From an uncultured Pseudomonadota bacterium (GTDB taxonomy: Bacteria; Pseudomonadota; Gammaproteobacteria; Steroidobacterales; Steroidobacteraceae), in the NCBI GenBank assembly GCA_903862885.1, contig CAIOZU010000053.1, positions 1-64,000 of the forward strand: 64,000 nucleotides of DNA, in the 5' to 3' direction. Under the pieces are notes generated by a model, which worked only from the letters and a program-made list of their open reading frames with translations, was not told the DNA's origin and searched no databases. Of the stretch, positions 45,132 through 55,036 are shown in pieces. Position numbers and translations under genes: made by a program. How positions within the stretch are numbered: the first letter of the stretch is position 1; every line of letters starts with the position of its first letter.

Positions 45132-48100
45132 TCAGGGAGTCGGTGCTGGCCACTCGCGCCAGGCCGAGTGCAGTGGAAAATAGAGTCCCAAACGAATCAC
45201 ACGCCGCGGTTCACGCTCTGCCAACAATGCCGCGTAGTGCACCAGCTGTGCTCGATATCGCTCTTGCTCTCGATCCAAAAAAGCGTCTAGGTCGGTACCC
45301 TCGTGCTCGCTGGTCTTGTAATCAATGATCCAGCGAATCCCCGCTTCATCAATGAAGGTACGATCGATGCGCGCGGATACCACCCGACCGTGCACGAGTG
45401 TCGAGAGATCGAGCTCACTGCGTGCGTCCTCGTGCGCGGTAGTGAATAGCCACTGACCTCGTGGATCCAAAGCAGTCGCTTTTAAAGCACGTCGCGCGCG
45501 ATCGATCGCCGCCGGTAATTGTTGCGCGCTCACACCCCACTCCTGCAAGCGGTGCCGCCAACTGGACTCGCGGCCTTCAAACGCGGTCGCCAAACTTAAG
45601 CCATGACGCGCCACGCGCTCAAGTTCTTCGTGAACCAAAGACCCCACATGGCGCGCGCTCGCAGTCACCCACTCAAACTCAAACTCTGAGGGACCCTCAG
45701 GCAAGCGGGCCACGCCACTGGTCAACGCCCACCCTGTCGCCGGTCCCACGAAGTCAGCGGGCAAGCGCGATAGGCTGGGGACCTGATTGGGATCTCGATC
45801 GCTGGTGTCGAGGGTGTCGCACACGGTGACGTGATCCGGCGCCGATGCGGCAAGCGTAGACCACACCACACTGAGGAGACTGGTTTTTGCAGGCGGCGCC
45901 CAAACCGACTCGGGTTTTTCTCCCCGTCTCCCATGCGACACCAAGTACAGGCGCTCCTGCGCGCGGGTGGCCGCGACATAGAAAAGCCGTGTGACCTCGT
46001 ATTGCTCACGTTCTTTAGCCAGCCCCCTAAGCCATGTCTCCAGTGCCTCACTCTGCTTTGATCGTGCGCGATGCGGCGCCATCAGTAGCGCGGTCTCGCT
46101 GTCGGCCCGCGAAAACTCCACCCACTCCAACAAGTGTCGCTCCGACGCGCGTGTTGTCCGGGCGAGGCCAGTTAGAATGACAACATCCCACTCCAAGCCC
46201 TTGGCGCGATGGATCGTCAGTAATTGCACGGTTGATGCGCCCGGATCCGGCGCGCCATACAGATCCTCTAAAGACTCCCCGAGGGCGGCCGGATCCAACA
46301 GGTCGCCCGCACGTTCCAATGAATCCAAACGAGTGAAAAACATGCGCGCATTGTCCAAATCGGCACTGACCAGAAGCGTGGCAGGGCCGCCTAAGCGTAA
46401 CCACGCGCGCTCTACGCAAGCACTCAAGGGCCCCTGACCGCGCTCGTCTATCGCCTGTTTCATGACCGTGACCAAACGCTCGATACGAAGCGCGTCCTCC
46501 GGTGCAAGTTGACCCACGCGCGTGCTGTCTGTGAGTGCAGACCACACGTCACGGGCCTCGGCGTTGCTCAGAAGGTGTTCGATGACCTCCAGTGACACAC
46601 CGCACCACGGCGCCCGAAGACACGCAAGCCACGCGATGCGATCGCCATAGTGCAACAGAGCTCGCGTGAGAGAGATCAAGTCACGTACGGCGAGGCGCTC
46701 AACCAACGGCACGAGATCAATCCCGTGAAATGCAATGCCATTGTCGCGCAAGGCGGCAGCGATCGGCGTGAGCTGTGAACGTGAGCGCCCAAGCACCGCG
46801 ATGCGAACCGTCGGGTCTTGGCTTTGCTCGGTGCGTATGATCTCAAGCGCCTCACGCGCTTCATCGCGCGCCGTGCCCCCCTCACACACTCGCCAATGCA
46901 CCTCAGATGCGGGTGTGGGTGCTCGCGTGGCCTCACTGGGCGCATAACAGATGGCACCGCGCTCTAAATCTTGGGTCGCAGGAAAGGCACGTGAAAACGC
47001 TTGATTAAACCAGCTCACCAAGGCCGGTCGCGAGCGAAAGTTGGCACTGAGCAGCAGCGACTCGGGTCTAAGCGCGCCCAGACCCTGTTGCTGAATGCCT
47101 AAAAACAGGCTGATGTTCGCTGCACGAAACCCATAAATCGACTGCATCGGATCGCCGACTAGGAACAATGTCCTGCCGTCATGTGGACTCCAACCCGAGG
47201 TGAGCTGCTTAAGCAATCTCACTTGGGTGACAGAGGTATCCTGGAACTCATCGACCAGCAGGTGCTCAATGCGCTCATCAAGCGCCAAAGTCAGATCCGT
47301 CGGTTCCTCGGGGCTACCTAAGGCCAGCAGCGCGGACTGTGAGACTTCGACAAAATCCACCTGACCGCGCTCCGCAAACAGCACCCGTAATTGCTGAGAC
47401 GCTGCTAACAAGACCGTATGAAGTGCCGCAACCACTTGCCACTCGGCCTCTGGATAGCCGATGGGCGGGAGCGCCATGACGGCACGCCATGCCTCGCGAA
47501 GCGCGTCATCATCCACCCGTGTGGCCATGAGGGCATTCATCGCATCGCGTTCCGCATCCGGCTTGCCCTTCGCTAGAAAACCTTGCGGCTTGCCAATGTA
47601 CTTGCGCCATTGACCGTCGGCAGTGAACACCAAGCCACCGAGCAACTTCCAAATGGCTTGGCTTGTGGGCTCGGTAGGCGGGCAATCGATGGGGCACAAG
47701 AGGAGCGCTTGCCACTTGCCATCGGTCGCCGCCAAGCGGCCTGCGGCCGAGCGCGTGAGTGCCAGCAGTTGGGGTAATAAGTCAGGGCCACTGCACGCAG
47801 CCAGCCGCGCCAGCGCTTGGTGCACCCAATCCTCTAATGTGCATTCCAAGCGGCGACGGAGTGTATCCTGACGATCCGTCGTGACATGCGATACCACCTC
47901 GTCGAGCCAGCGCTCTCGCCAACCCAACATCTCCGCTAGCAGGGTGGTCAGTCGATCGACTTCATTGTCAAAGTGTTCAAGCACCCGTGAGAGCGCGTCT
48001 GCTAAGGCGCCGGGTGACTCGAGTTGCTCTAGGGTGCGCTCTGCCGCCTCCCGGTACAGCGGCTTGGCGCGCAACTCAATTGAGAGACGAACCCCCGCCT

Positions 48101-48521
48101 TGGATAACACCGGCAATCGATCGGCCAACCAGTAATTTAATGAATCAATCGTCTGAATACGCAGCCGGCCCGGTTGTTTATCCAAATCCCAGCCCGCTTG
48201 ACGGGCGTGCGCAAGCACCGCTTTCGCGCGTGCGAGCATCGCCGCATCGTTGGCGTGATGGGGCGTGGCATCCTGCTCGGCGCGCGCGAGGGCATCGAGC
48301 ACCCGGGCACGCATCTCGGCGGCGGCTTTTTGGGTGAAGGTAATGGCTAACACCGACTCGGGTCGCTCCACGCGGGTCAGCAAGGTGAGAAAGCGATTCG
48401 TCAGCAGCGTGGTTTTCCCGGAACCGGCTGGGGCCTGCACAATAAAGGACTGAGTCGGATCGAGCGCCCGCTGCCTCGCTTCCTGATCACCCAAGCGCGG
48501 GCCGCTCGACGATGGGCTCAT
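45132..48521 (-). CDS. AddA/RecB-like UvrD helicase-nuclease
   Basis: 1129 aa. SF1 helicase motifs: Walker A APAGSGKTTLL (residues ~31-41), AITFTQKAAAEMRARV, VDEFQDTSVTQVRLL, VGDPMQSIYGFR, LSANFRSRPALVSWFN and LLTIHRAKGLEWDVVIL. The C-terminal ~200 residues form a PD-(D/E)XK nuclease (GSLVHEELERV; WIIDYKTSEHEG; YRAQLVHYAALL). It should process double-strand breaks together with the partner encoded just upstream, whose stop overlaps its start (ATGA). It is the proteobacterial AddAB-like pair rather than RecBCD. Confidence 0.9.
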   Translation of the reverse strand: MSPSSSGPRLGDQEARQRALDPTQSFIVQAPAGSGKTTLLTNRFLTLLTRVERPESVLAITFTQKAAAEMRARVLDALARAEQDATPHHANDAAMLARAKAVLAHARQAGWDLDKQPGRLRIQTIDSLNYWLADRLPVLSKAGVRLSIELRAKPLYREAAERTLEQLESPGALADALSRVLEHFDNEVDRLTTLLAEMLGWRERWLDEVVSHVTTDRQDTLRRRLECTLEDWVHQALARLAACSGPDLLPQLLALTRSAAGRLAATDGKWQALLLCPIDCPPTEPTSQAIWKLLGGLVFTADGQWRKYIGKPQGFLAKGKPDAERDAMNALMATRVDDDALREAWRAVMALPPIGYPEAEWQVVAALHTVLLAASQQLRVLFAERGQVDFVEVSQSALLALGSPEEPTDLTLALDERIEHLLVDEFQDTSVTQVRLLKQLTSGWSPHDGRTLFLVGDPMQSIYGFRAANISLFLGIQQQGLGALRPESLLLSANFRSRPALVSWFNQAFSRAFPATQDLERGAICYAPSEATRAPTPASEVHWRVCEGGTARDEAREALEIIRTEQSQDPTVRIAVLGRSRSQLTPIAAALRDNGIAFHGIDLVPLVERLAVRDLISLTRALLHYGDRIAWLACLRAPWCGVSLEVIEHLLSNAEARDVWSALTDSTRVGQLAPEDALRIERLVTVMKQAIDERGQGPLSACVERAWLRLGGPATLLVSADLDNARMFFTRLDSLERAGDLLDPAALGESLEDLYGAPDPGASTVQLLTIHRAKGLEWDVVILTGLARTTRASERHLLEWVEFSRADSETALLMAPHRARSKQSEALETWLRGLAKEREQYEVTRLFYVAATRAQERLYLVSHGRRGEKPESVWAPPAKTSLLSVVWSTLAASAPDHVTVCDTLDTSDRDPNQVPSLSRLPADFVGPATGWALTSGVARLPEGPSEFEFEWVTASARHVGSLVHEELERVARHGLSLATAFEGRESSWRHRLQEWGVSAQQLPAAIDRARRALKATALDPRGQWLFTTAHEDARSELDLSTLVHGRVVSARIDRTFIDEAGIRWIIDYKTSEHEGTDLDAFLDREQERYRAQLVHYAALLAEREPRRVIRLGLYFPLHSAWREWPAPTP

Positions 48522-51166
48522 GATTCCCCCTCGGCGATGTCGCCGTCTTCACTGTCTAAGGCACTGACATCGTGCTTAGAGGGAATACGACACACACCCG
48601 ATAACTGACAGCGTTCGCAGGCACCAGGTGCTGGATCGACCGATGACTCGCCGCTCGCGAAGGTGCGCACTAACTCAGTGGTCACGTTCTGCCATTCCGC
48701 GATAACGCTCGCCCAATCACGACCTAAGTAACCCGCATCGCGCCGCAAGCTTTCAATGCCCTTCATCGATGGCAGTAGATCATCGCGGGCGGCAAGCCCT
48801 GCGAATGACTGCTTCACAGTCGACAACATCGCCAACGCCACCGCCTCCGGTGGCGGCTGACGGTGTGCCGCGTAGAACGGTAACTGGGCAGGATTGGGAC
48901 GCGGACCCAACCATTTGCGGGTATCACGTTGGCCGGTTTTGTAATCCAAGATCACGGTACTGCCATCGCTTAACTGGTCGACTCGGTCGATTCGCACGGA
49001 CAGCATAAATCCCGCGACGTTGACCTCATGGGGTTGCTCACACTCAAGGACGGTGAACGCGTGGCGTGAACGCTCAGCCATCAGCCATTTTTGCATCACC
49101 CGCGTCAGCCACGCGCACTCTAAGCGTAGCAGTCGAGTGTCCGGCAGCACCGGTGTCTGCGCGCGCGTGGCTTCGGTCACTGCACTCACTACCGCCTGCC
49201 GCAGCGCCTCCTCACTTAAAGCGCATAAGCGCGCGTGATCGCGCGTCTCGCTCCAAAACAGCCGCATCGCTTCATGGGCAATCTCGCCGCGTACCCGTCT
49301 AGGCAACCCCGGCTGCGGCGTCTCGAGGGCGCGCGCCGCCAGACGCAGTTCCGCACTCGCCCAAAAGGGACACTCGGCCTGGCGCTGCACCAACCCCGTC
49401 CCGTTCGGTAGTGCGGAGCCAGGTGCGTAGGCACTTAACACACCGGAAGGAACGCGGTCGAGAAGCACACCGCCAAACAATCGCTGGGCGCGCGATGGCG
49501 TGGGCTCGTAGGGCAGGCGAAGAGGCGCGCCTTGCATCAAGCGGGAAGGCACCACCGCCGTCTCGCCACTGTATTGGGGCACACTGAGCACAACGCGTGG
49601 GGCGCTACGGCACCACGCGCTCAGTGCGTGCTGCGCCTCCGTCAACCGATGTGCGGCGCTGGCGCCTGGCATCTGTAACTGGCGCTGCAAGGCGAGTGAT
49701 AAAAAGGGCGATGGAGCCGGCGGTGCGGGAAAAGCCTCCGCAGACAATCCGGCGACCCACAACCCATCCAGCGGAAGCCCCGGATCTTCCCAGCGATCGA
49801 GTAGCCAGACGGAGGGGTCTGGCCGACGTGAGGGCAGCGTCGTCGCCCGCACCAAGCCACGAAACTCGGCGAGCGCCGCGCTCATACCCAAGGAACCCAC
49901 CAGCGGCGACAATCGCCCAAACACCGCCAAGGCCTCCGTCAGCGCATGCGCCGCGTGGTATTCGACGCTGGACAGGCCTCGGGGACCTGGCCAGCCGGCC
50001 GCGCGCAGCGCCCGCTGAAAACGGTCAGCCCAGTCTGCTGCGGTGGTCGTGGTGTCTGCCGATAGGGCGCGGCGCGTAGCGGCCACGGCGTTTAAAAAGG
50101 TGGCGTCCACGTGGCGACTCTCGTCCCACACCGTGGCGAGCCGATCGGTGCGCAGTCGCTGGCAGCCTAGGCGTCGGATCGACACATCCATCTGCGCGCG
50201 CGCACACAGCGCCTTAGCATCCCCCGCCAAGTAAGGTGATCGCAGCAACTGCCCCACTCTCAGCACCTCAATCTGCGAGCCCCCAAGCGCTAACAGCGCC
50301 AGCGCCGTATCGACCACCGCCGACTCACTCAATGAGCGATTGACTGAACTGGCGATGGGGAATGCCTCTACAGCGACATCCGCTTGCATGAAACGATCAG
50401 CCAACAACCGTTCCAACACGGGCAGCCGTTGCGCCAAATCCGGCACGATCACGGCAAAGCGCCCTTGTGGCATACGCGCATAACACTCGAGTAGCCACTG
50501 AATGATCGCCTCCGCCTCCGCCTCGGAGGACGCGGCCTCGTATCGCACCGGTAGACACGCGCCAGACGGCATACCGAGTGTACGCACCGAGTGGCCGGTT
50601 CCGACTAACGCGTCTGCAAGCGATCGACGTGCCGGCGTCTCGTCGGTAAATCCATGAAATGCGATGGGCGCCCGCTCACCGATTGGGCGTTGCTCTAAGA
50701 CCGCAGTCACTTCACGCACGAGGCGCACGGGATCGAGGGATCCCGTCTCGTGTGTGCGCTGTACAAAGGCCTGCGCCCAACCGCGAAAAGCGCTCTCCTC
50801 TGGGGTGTCGGTGGTCAGCGCATTCAGGGGGATCTGCCAATCCTGTACGAGTCCCCATGTGCGCGCCGCCTCGCGCGCGGTGGAGGGAATAGCCACCAGG
50901 CCCTGACCGACCTCGCTACGCTCTATAACCCACTGCCATAGACGCAGCTGCGCATAGGGATCCAGTAGCAGGCGGCGCTCGTCGACCGTACGGTAGGCCG
51001 CCTCTAGCCACGCGCTGTAGTGGCTAATGCGCGGTGTCTCCCATACCTCGTGCCCCGCTTGGTGGGCATGGCGACCGAGCGCAGCTCGCAGCGCCTGAGC
51101 CTGACGCGCCGTGGCGGTGATGATCTCACCACCCGACGCGAGCCACTCCCGATGCGCCGTTAGCAT
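48518..51166 (-). CDS. AddB-like nuclease, iron-sulfur type
   Basis: 882 aa. No Walker A motif, so probably not a helicase. The C-terminal PD-(D/E)XK nuclease shows RGEIAHEAMRLFW, TVILDYKTGQ and QLPFYAA. Four cysteines fit the AddB/Cas4-type [4Fe-4S] cluster that staples the nuclease: one in AECPFWAS and C-x2-C-x5-C in CERCQLSGVC. It matches the uncharacterised 'probable DNA repair protein' family that accompanies UvrD-type partners (recalled as TIGR03623). Coupled to the helicase gene by a 4-nt overlap. Confidence 0.85.
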   Translation of the reverse strand: MLTAHREWLASGGEIITATARQAQALRAALGRHAHQAGHEVWETPRISHYSAWLEAAYRTVDERRLLLDPYAQLRLWQWVIERSEVGQGLVAIPSTAREAARTWGLVQDWQIPLNALTTDTPEESAFRGWAQAFVQRTHETGSLDPVRLVREVTAVLEQRPIGERAPIAFHGFTDETPARRSLADALVGTGHSVRTLGMPSGACLPVRYEAASSEAEAEAIIQWLLECYARMPQGRFAVIVPDLAQRLPVLERLLADRFMQADVAVEAFPIASSVNRSLSESAVVDTALALLALGGSQIEVLRVGQLLRSPYLAGDAKALCARAQMDVSIRRLGCQRLRTDRLATVWDESRHVDATFLNAVAATRRALSADTTTTAADWADRFQRALRAAGWPGPRGLSSVEYHAAHALTEALAVFGRLSPLVGSLGMSAALAEFRGLVRATTLPSRRPDPSVWLLDRWEDPGLPLDGLWVAGLSAEAFPAPPAPSPFLSLALQRQLQMPGASAAHRLTEAQHALSAWCRSAPRVVLSVPQYSGETAVVPSRLMQGAPLRLPYEPTPSRAQRLFGGVLLDRVPSGVLSAYAPGSALPNGTGLVQRQAECPFWASAELRLAARALETPQPGLPRRVRGEIAHEAMRLFWSETRDHARLCALSEEALRQAVVSAVTEATRAQTPVLPDTRLLRLECAWLTRVMQKWLMAERSRHAFTVLECEQPHEVNVAGFMLSVRIDRVDQLSDGSTVILDYKTGQRDTRKWLGPRPNPAQLPFYAAHRQPPPEAVALAMLSTVKQSFAGLAARDDLLPSMKGIESLRRDAGYLGRDWASVIAEWQNVTTELVRTFASGESSVDPAPGACERCQLSGVCRIPSKHDVSALDSEDGDIAEGES

Positions 51167-51278
51167 AAACCCGTGACCGCCGAGAGAGAATGGAGAGACA
51201 TGCTGAGAGGATACCTCACGCGTACGGACGGCAGGGTATCCGCACCGCAGGCACCTGCGCTCCTTAGGGTATTAAATC

Positions 51279-52058
51279 TCATGGTGGCAAAGCACTCGGT
51301 GAACTGGCTGCGATCAATTGCTTCGTATAGGCATGCTGCGGATCCGAAAACAGCTGATCGGAGCGTCCCTCCTCAACCAAACGCCCCGCCTGCATGACCA
51401 GTACGCGATCACTCAACCAACGCACGACCGACAGATCATGGCTGACAAACAAGACCGCAGTGCCCTGGCTACGGCAACGTGCCATCAAAAGATTGAGCAC
51501 CTGCGCCTGTACAGACAGATCCAGGGCACTCACTACCTCATCACAGATCAGCACGCGCGGCCGACTCACTAGCGCACGCGCGATCGCGACCCGTTGGCAC
51601 TGACCACCGGATAGTTGGTGCGGCCGTCGGTCACGCAGATCAAGGGACAAGCCGACCTCTTGCATCGCGGTTAAGGTCTGCTCCTCCAGACGCCGTGGAT
51701 CTAAGACGCTCGCCGGCACGCCCAGAGGCTCTGCAATCGACTGGAACACGGTGAGTCGCGGACTCAAGCTGGCACTGGGCTGTTGAAAGATCGCCTGGTA
51801 GCTTGGCCGGAGCGCACGCAGGCGGCGCGGCGTGAGCTGCGACACATCCAAACCCTGCCAACAGACGCGTCCCATGGACACCTGGGTAAGACCGAGTAAA
51901 GCGCGAGCGAGTGTGGATTTTCCGGAACCGGACTCGCCCACTAAACCCACCACTTCACCCGCCTCGAGACTGAGACTCACGTCCCGCAACACATCCACCC
52001 TACCCGTCTGGTGCCTAAAGGCGACGCAAAGCTGCTGCGCAGTGAGCAGTGCCGTCAC
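51279..52058 (-). CDS. oppF: OppF-like oligopeptide ABC transporter ATPase
   Basis: 259 aa. Walker A GESGSGKSTLARALLG, signature LSGGQCQRVAIARALV, Walker B VLICDEVVSALD. The C-terminal DPQHAYTKQLIAA is typical of Opp/Dpp ATPases, though the OppF-specific tail is short. GTG 52058 was chosen: GCAGGAGAG lies upstream and it overlaps the oppD stop (GTGA). It powers peptide uptake with OppBCD. Confidence 0.9.
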   Translation of the reverse strand: MTALLTAQQLCVAFRHQTGRVDVLRDVSLSLEAGEVVGLVGESGSGKSTLARALLGLTQVSMGRVCWQGLDVSQLTPRRLRALRPSYQAIFQQPSASLSPRLTVFQSIAEPLGVPASVLDPRRLEEQTLTAMQEVGLSLDLRDRRPHQLSGGQCQRVAIARALVSRPRVLICDEVVSALDLSVQAQVLNLLMARCRSQGTAVLFVSHDLSVVRWLSDRVLVMQAGRLVEEGRSDQLFSDPQHAYTKQLIAASSPSALPP

Positions 52059-53029
52059 AGCGCGCTCTCCTGCCATGGCTGCCGACAGCGCACGCCCACT
52101 GGGCCTATCGAGGTCATCGGCACCGGGCTCTGGCAGACTCCGGTTGCGAACGGACAGCGCATCGCAAACACGCAGCATTTCGCTTCGGGTTGTTCCGCCC
52201 CTTCAGGCAGCGTCGGGATCGCCACATGACGTGGCGTGGTGAGGGTGACACGCGAGGCAAGCAGCGCACGGGTATAGGGATGCACTGGATTGCGAAGGAC
52301 GTCTGATGCGGGCCCTACCTCGACAAATTGCCCACTTAACATGACCGCCACCTCGTCACCTAAATGCGCGGCGACGTCTAGGTCATGGGTAATGCACAGC
52401 ACACTGGTGCCGCGCGCACGCACGAGGCTCAATAACGCCAACAGGTCGCGGCGACTGCTGGCATCTAACGCACTGGTGGGTTCATCCAGAATCAGTAACC
52501 GGGGGTTTCCGATCAGTGCAATCGCCCACATCACGCGCTGCAACATACCGCCTGACAACTCATGTGGGTATTGCATGAGTCGTCGTGTGGGCTCGGACAG
52601 ACGCACCTCACAGAGGCCAGCGAACGCCTGCTCGCTGGCCTGCTGTTTTGTGAGGTGCCCAGCATGATGCGCTGCTAACACTTCAGTTAATTGGCGACCG
52701 ATCGTGAGATGCGGTGCGAGCGCAAGGCTTGGATCTTGAAACACCATGCCGATCGCTGACCCTCGAAGGGCGCGCAGCGTGCGTGGCGAGGCCGAGAGCA
52801 GCTGGCATCCTTCAAACCAAACCTGGCCGCTGATCTGCGCCTCAGGCGCCGCCAGACCGAGGACAGCCAACGCCAGTTGGCTTTTGCCCGCCCCTGACTC
52901 TCCCACAATGGTCAAGGAGCGCCCCGCGCCGATCATGAAGTCAACCCCATCGACGGCCGGCAACGCACCCCGGTCAGAGTGAAACGCCACGCGCAGTCCC
53001 TGCACCTTCAGTAAAGCCTTAGGCGGCAT
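52055..53029 (-). CDS. oppD: OppD-like oligopeptide ABC transporter ATPase
   Basis: 324 aa. Walker A GESGAGKSQLALAVLG, signature LSGGMLQRVMWAIAL, Walker B LLILDEPTSALD, and the C-terminal oligo_HPY region (HPYTRALLAS) with a Cys cluster (KCCVFAMRCPFATGVCQ) that in OppD-type subunits holds a [4Fe-4S] cluster. The start ATG at 53029 overlaps oppC by 11 nt. Confidence 0.9.
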   Translation of the reverse strand: MPPKALLKVQGLRVAFHSDRGALPAVDGVDFMIGAGRSLTIVGESGAGKSQLALAVLGLAAPEAQISGQVWFEGCQLLSASPRTLRALRGSAIGMVFQDPSLALAPHLTIGRQLTEVLAAHHAGHLTKQQASEQAFAGLCEVRLSEPTRRLMQYPHELSGGMLQRVMWAIALIGNPRLLILDEPTSALDASSRRDLLALLSLVRARGTSVLCITHDLDVAAHLGDEVAVMLSGQFVEVGPASDVLRNPVHPYTRALLASRVTLTTPRHVAIPTLPEGAEQPEAKCCVFAMRCPFATGVCQSPVPMTSIGPVGVRCRQPWQESAL

Positions 53030-53831
53030 ACACCGACCATCGGGCGCGCGCCCACTCACCCACCGCCGTGAGTGAGAGCACCACCCACACCAGCAGCGCG
53101 CTGGGAACGAGCAACATCCACGGTGCGTACTCCATTTCTTGAGTGCCTTGGCTTAATAGATTGCCAAGACTTGCCGCCGGCTCCTGGATACCCAAGCCCA
53201 AAAAGGACAAGAAACTCTCAAGCAGGATCAACTGGGGTATCAACAAAGTGGCATACACCAACACCGGCGCGATGACATTCGGTAACACGTGTCGCCACAG
53301 CAGGGTATGTGGCGCAAGTCCGAGCACACGCGCCGCCTCGACAAAAGGTTGCTGACAGACCCGACGGGTCTCCGCCCGAACGATTTGCGCCACCGTCAAC
53401 CAACCGATCGAGGCGATCGCCACAAACAGCATCATCGGCCCGCGGCCCGCGACTACCGTGAGCAAGATGACAAAAAAGACATAGGGCAGTGCGTACACGA
53501 CGTCGACACATCGCATCATCCACGCATCCACCCGGCCACCCACAAAGCCGGCGAGCACACCGTACACGGTACCAAAAGAGACACTGAGTACGCCGGCCAC
53601 CAGCGCAATACCCAGTGAGATGCGGGTGCCGGCCAAACAGCGCGCATACAGATCGCGCCCTAAGCGATCCGTACCGAACCAATGGCTATAACGCCAACTC
53701 GGCGACATCGCCATATGACCCCAATCTAAGGTCTCAGGTGCCCAACGGGTCACGACTGCACCCACGCACGCCCACACCACCAGTGCGGCGATCAACCACA
53801 CACTAAGCGGCACGCGGGATGCACGCCTCAT
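53019..53831 (-). CDS. oppC: OppC-like permease
   Basis: 270 aa with about six membrane segments. HWFGTDRLGRDLYARCLAGTRISLGIAL is the standard OppC/DppC region, and the EAA-loop motif is in EAARVLGLAPHTLLWRHVLPN. The start overlaps oppB (ATGA). Substrate specificity among short peptides or other solutes cannot be read without a binding protein. Confidence 0.9.
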   Translation of the reverse strand: MRRASRVPLSVWLIAALVVWACVGAVVTRWAPETLDWGHMAMSPSWRYSHWFGTDRLGRDLYARCLAGTRISLGIALVAGVLSVSFGTVYGVLAGFVGGRVDAWMMRCVDVVYALPYVFFVILLTVVAGRGPMMLFVAIASIGWLTVAQIVRAETRRVCQQPFVEAARVLGLAPHTLLWRHVLPNVIAPVLVYATLLIPQLILLESFLSFLGLGIQEPAASLGNLLSQGTQEMEYAPWMLLVPSALLVWVVLSLTAVGEWARARWSVYAA

Positions 53832-54760
53832 CGTTTAAGCCCCTGACGTAGCTTCGGGTCCAGCGCCACCTGCAGCACATCCACCAAGCCATTAAGACCC
53901 ATCACCAACACGGCGTACACGATGACCTTGCCGAGCACCAAGGTGTAATCTCGATTGAGTGCGCCCTGCACTAAAAAGCGTCCCATGCCAGGGAGCCCAA
54001 ACAAGGTCTCAACGACTAACGAGCCGGTGAGCAGTGCCGCGGCGGTGGGACCGAGCGCACTGAGCACCGGCGAGACCGCCGGTGGCAGCACATGTCGCCA
54101 GATCACCGTGACCGGATGTAGCCCTTTAGCGTGCGCCGTGCGCACATGTGGTAAGTGCAGGGCCTCCAGCACACTGGCGCGCACCAATCGAGTGACAGCG
54201 GCCAGAGACGGCAAGGCCAGTGAGACCACCGGCAAGATCGCATCGCTCCACCGACCCGGCTCCCACCCGCCGACCGGTAGCCAGCGCAGGTACACCCCAA
54301 AGCCCAGCGCCAGCACCGGGGCCACCACATAGGTTGGGATAGCGATCGCCACCAAGGCCAAGGCGCCTACCATCCGATCGAATCGGCCGCCGGGCCACAA
54401 CGCCGCACCCACACCGACGGGTACGCCCACGATCAAGGTGAGCAACAACGCCATGCCACCGAGCGCCAAGCTCACGGGCAAGCCAATGGCCAGCAGCTGG
54501 TTCACGGTGAAGTCTCGGTCACTGAGTGACGGGCCTAAGTCGCCATGGGCGAGCGCCCACAGATAGCGTTCGTACTGTACGCCGACCGGCTGATCTAACC
54601 CGTACGCTCGATCGAGATTGGCCTTCACCGCCGGCGGTAAGGTCTGCTCTTGGTCAAAAGGCCCGCCCGGGGCCAGACGCACCATAAAAAAAGCGACGCT
54701 GACCACCGCAAGGACGGTGGGCACCAGCCAAAGGAGACGGCGGAGCGCGTACTGGAGCAA
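53828..54760 (-). CDS. oppB: OppB-like permease
   Basis: 310 aa, six membrane segments. The start is taken as TTG 54760: GGGGA lies 7 nt upstream, and the product then begins (M)LQYALRRLLWLVPT, as OppB/DppB proteins do; the longer frame adds 83 residues without similarity. LAPGGPFDQEQTLPPAVKANL is an OppB signature, and the EAA loop is VRTAHAKGLHPVTVIWRHVLP. First gene of oppBCDF. Confidence 0.9.
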   Translation of the reverse strand: MLQYALRRLLWLVPTVLAVVSVAFFMVRLAPGGPFDQEQTLPPAVKANLDRAYGLDQPVGVQYERYLWALAHGDLGPSLSDRDFTVNQLLAIGLPVSLALGGMALLLTLIVGVPVGVGAALWPGGRFDRMVGALALVAIAIPTYVVAPVLALGFGVYLRWLPVGGWEPGRWSDAILPVVSLALPSLAAVTRLVRASVLEALHLPHVRTAHAKGLHPVTVIWRHVLPPAVSPVLSALGPTAAALLTGSLVVETLFGLPGMGRFLVQGALNRDYTLVLGKVIVYAVLVMGLNGLVDVLQVALDPKLRQGLKR

Positions 54761-54968
54761 CAGACAGTCCCCTGACCACCGGAGCCGGCTTGAGACCGCC
54801 ATGATGCCCGATTTAGGACACGAGCAGTGGTGGAACTCACTGACTTTGCTCAAAAAAATCTCCTTATACGGGCGCAGCACGGCGTGCGTCGGGCACAGCA
54901 ATGGCGCTTCCAATGGGCACCGAGCGATCGGTGAGCGAATTTTTCCGGTGAATAGCGATAAACGGTGA

Positions 54969-54997
54969 TTGACACCCGACGGGCTTTTGCATAGCGT
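54969..54997 (+). promoter_or_regulatory. Candidate sigma70 promoter of etfBA
   Basis: TTGACA (54969-54974), 17-nt spacer, TAGCGT (54992-54997), about 40 nt before the etfB ATG. The -35 is perfect and the -10 matches three of six positions. Confidence 0.5.
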
Positions 54998-55036
54998 GCC
55001 GCATCGCAAAAATTAGCGGTTGCGGAGCGGGTAAGC

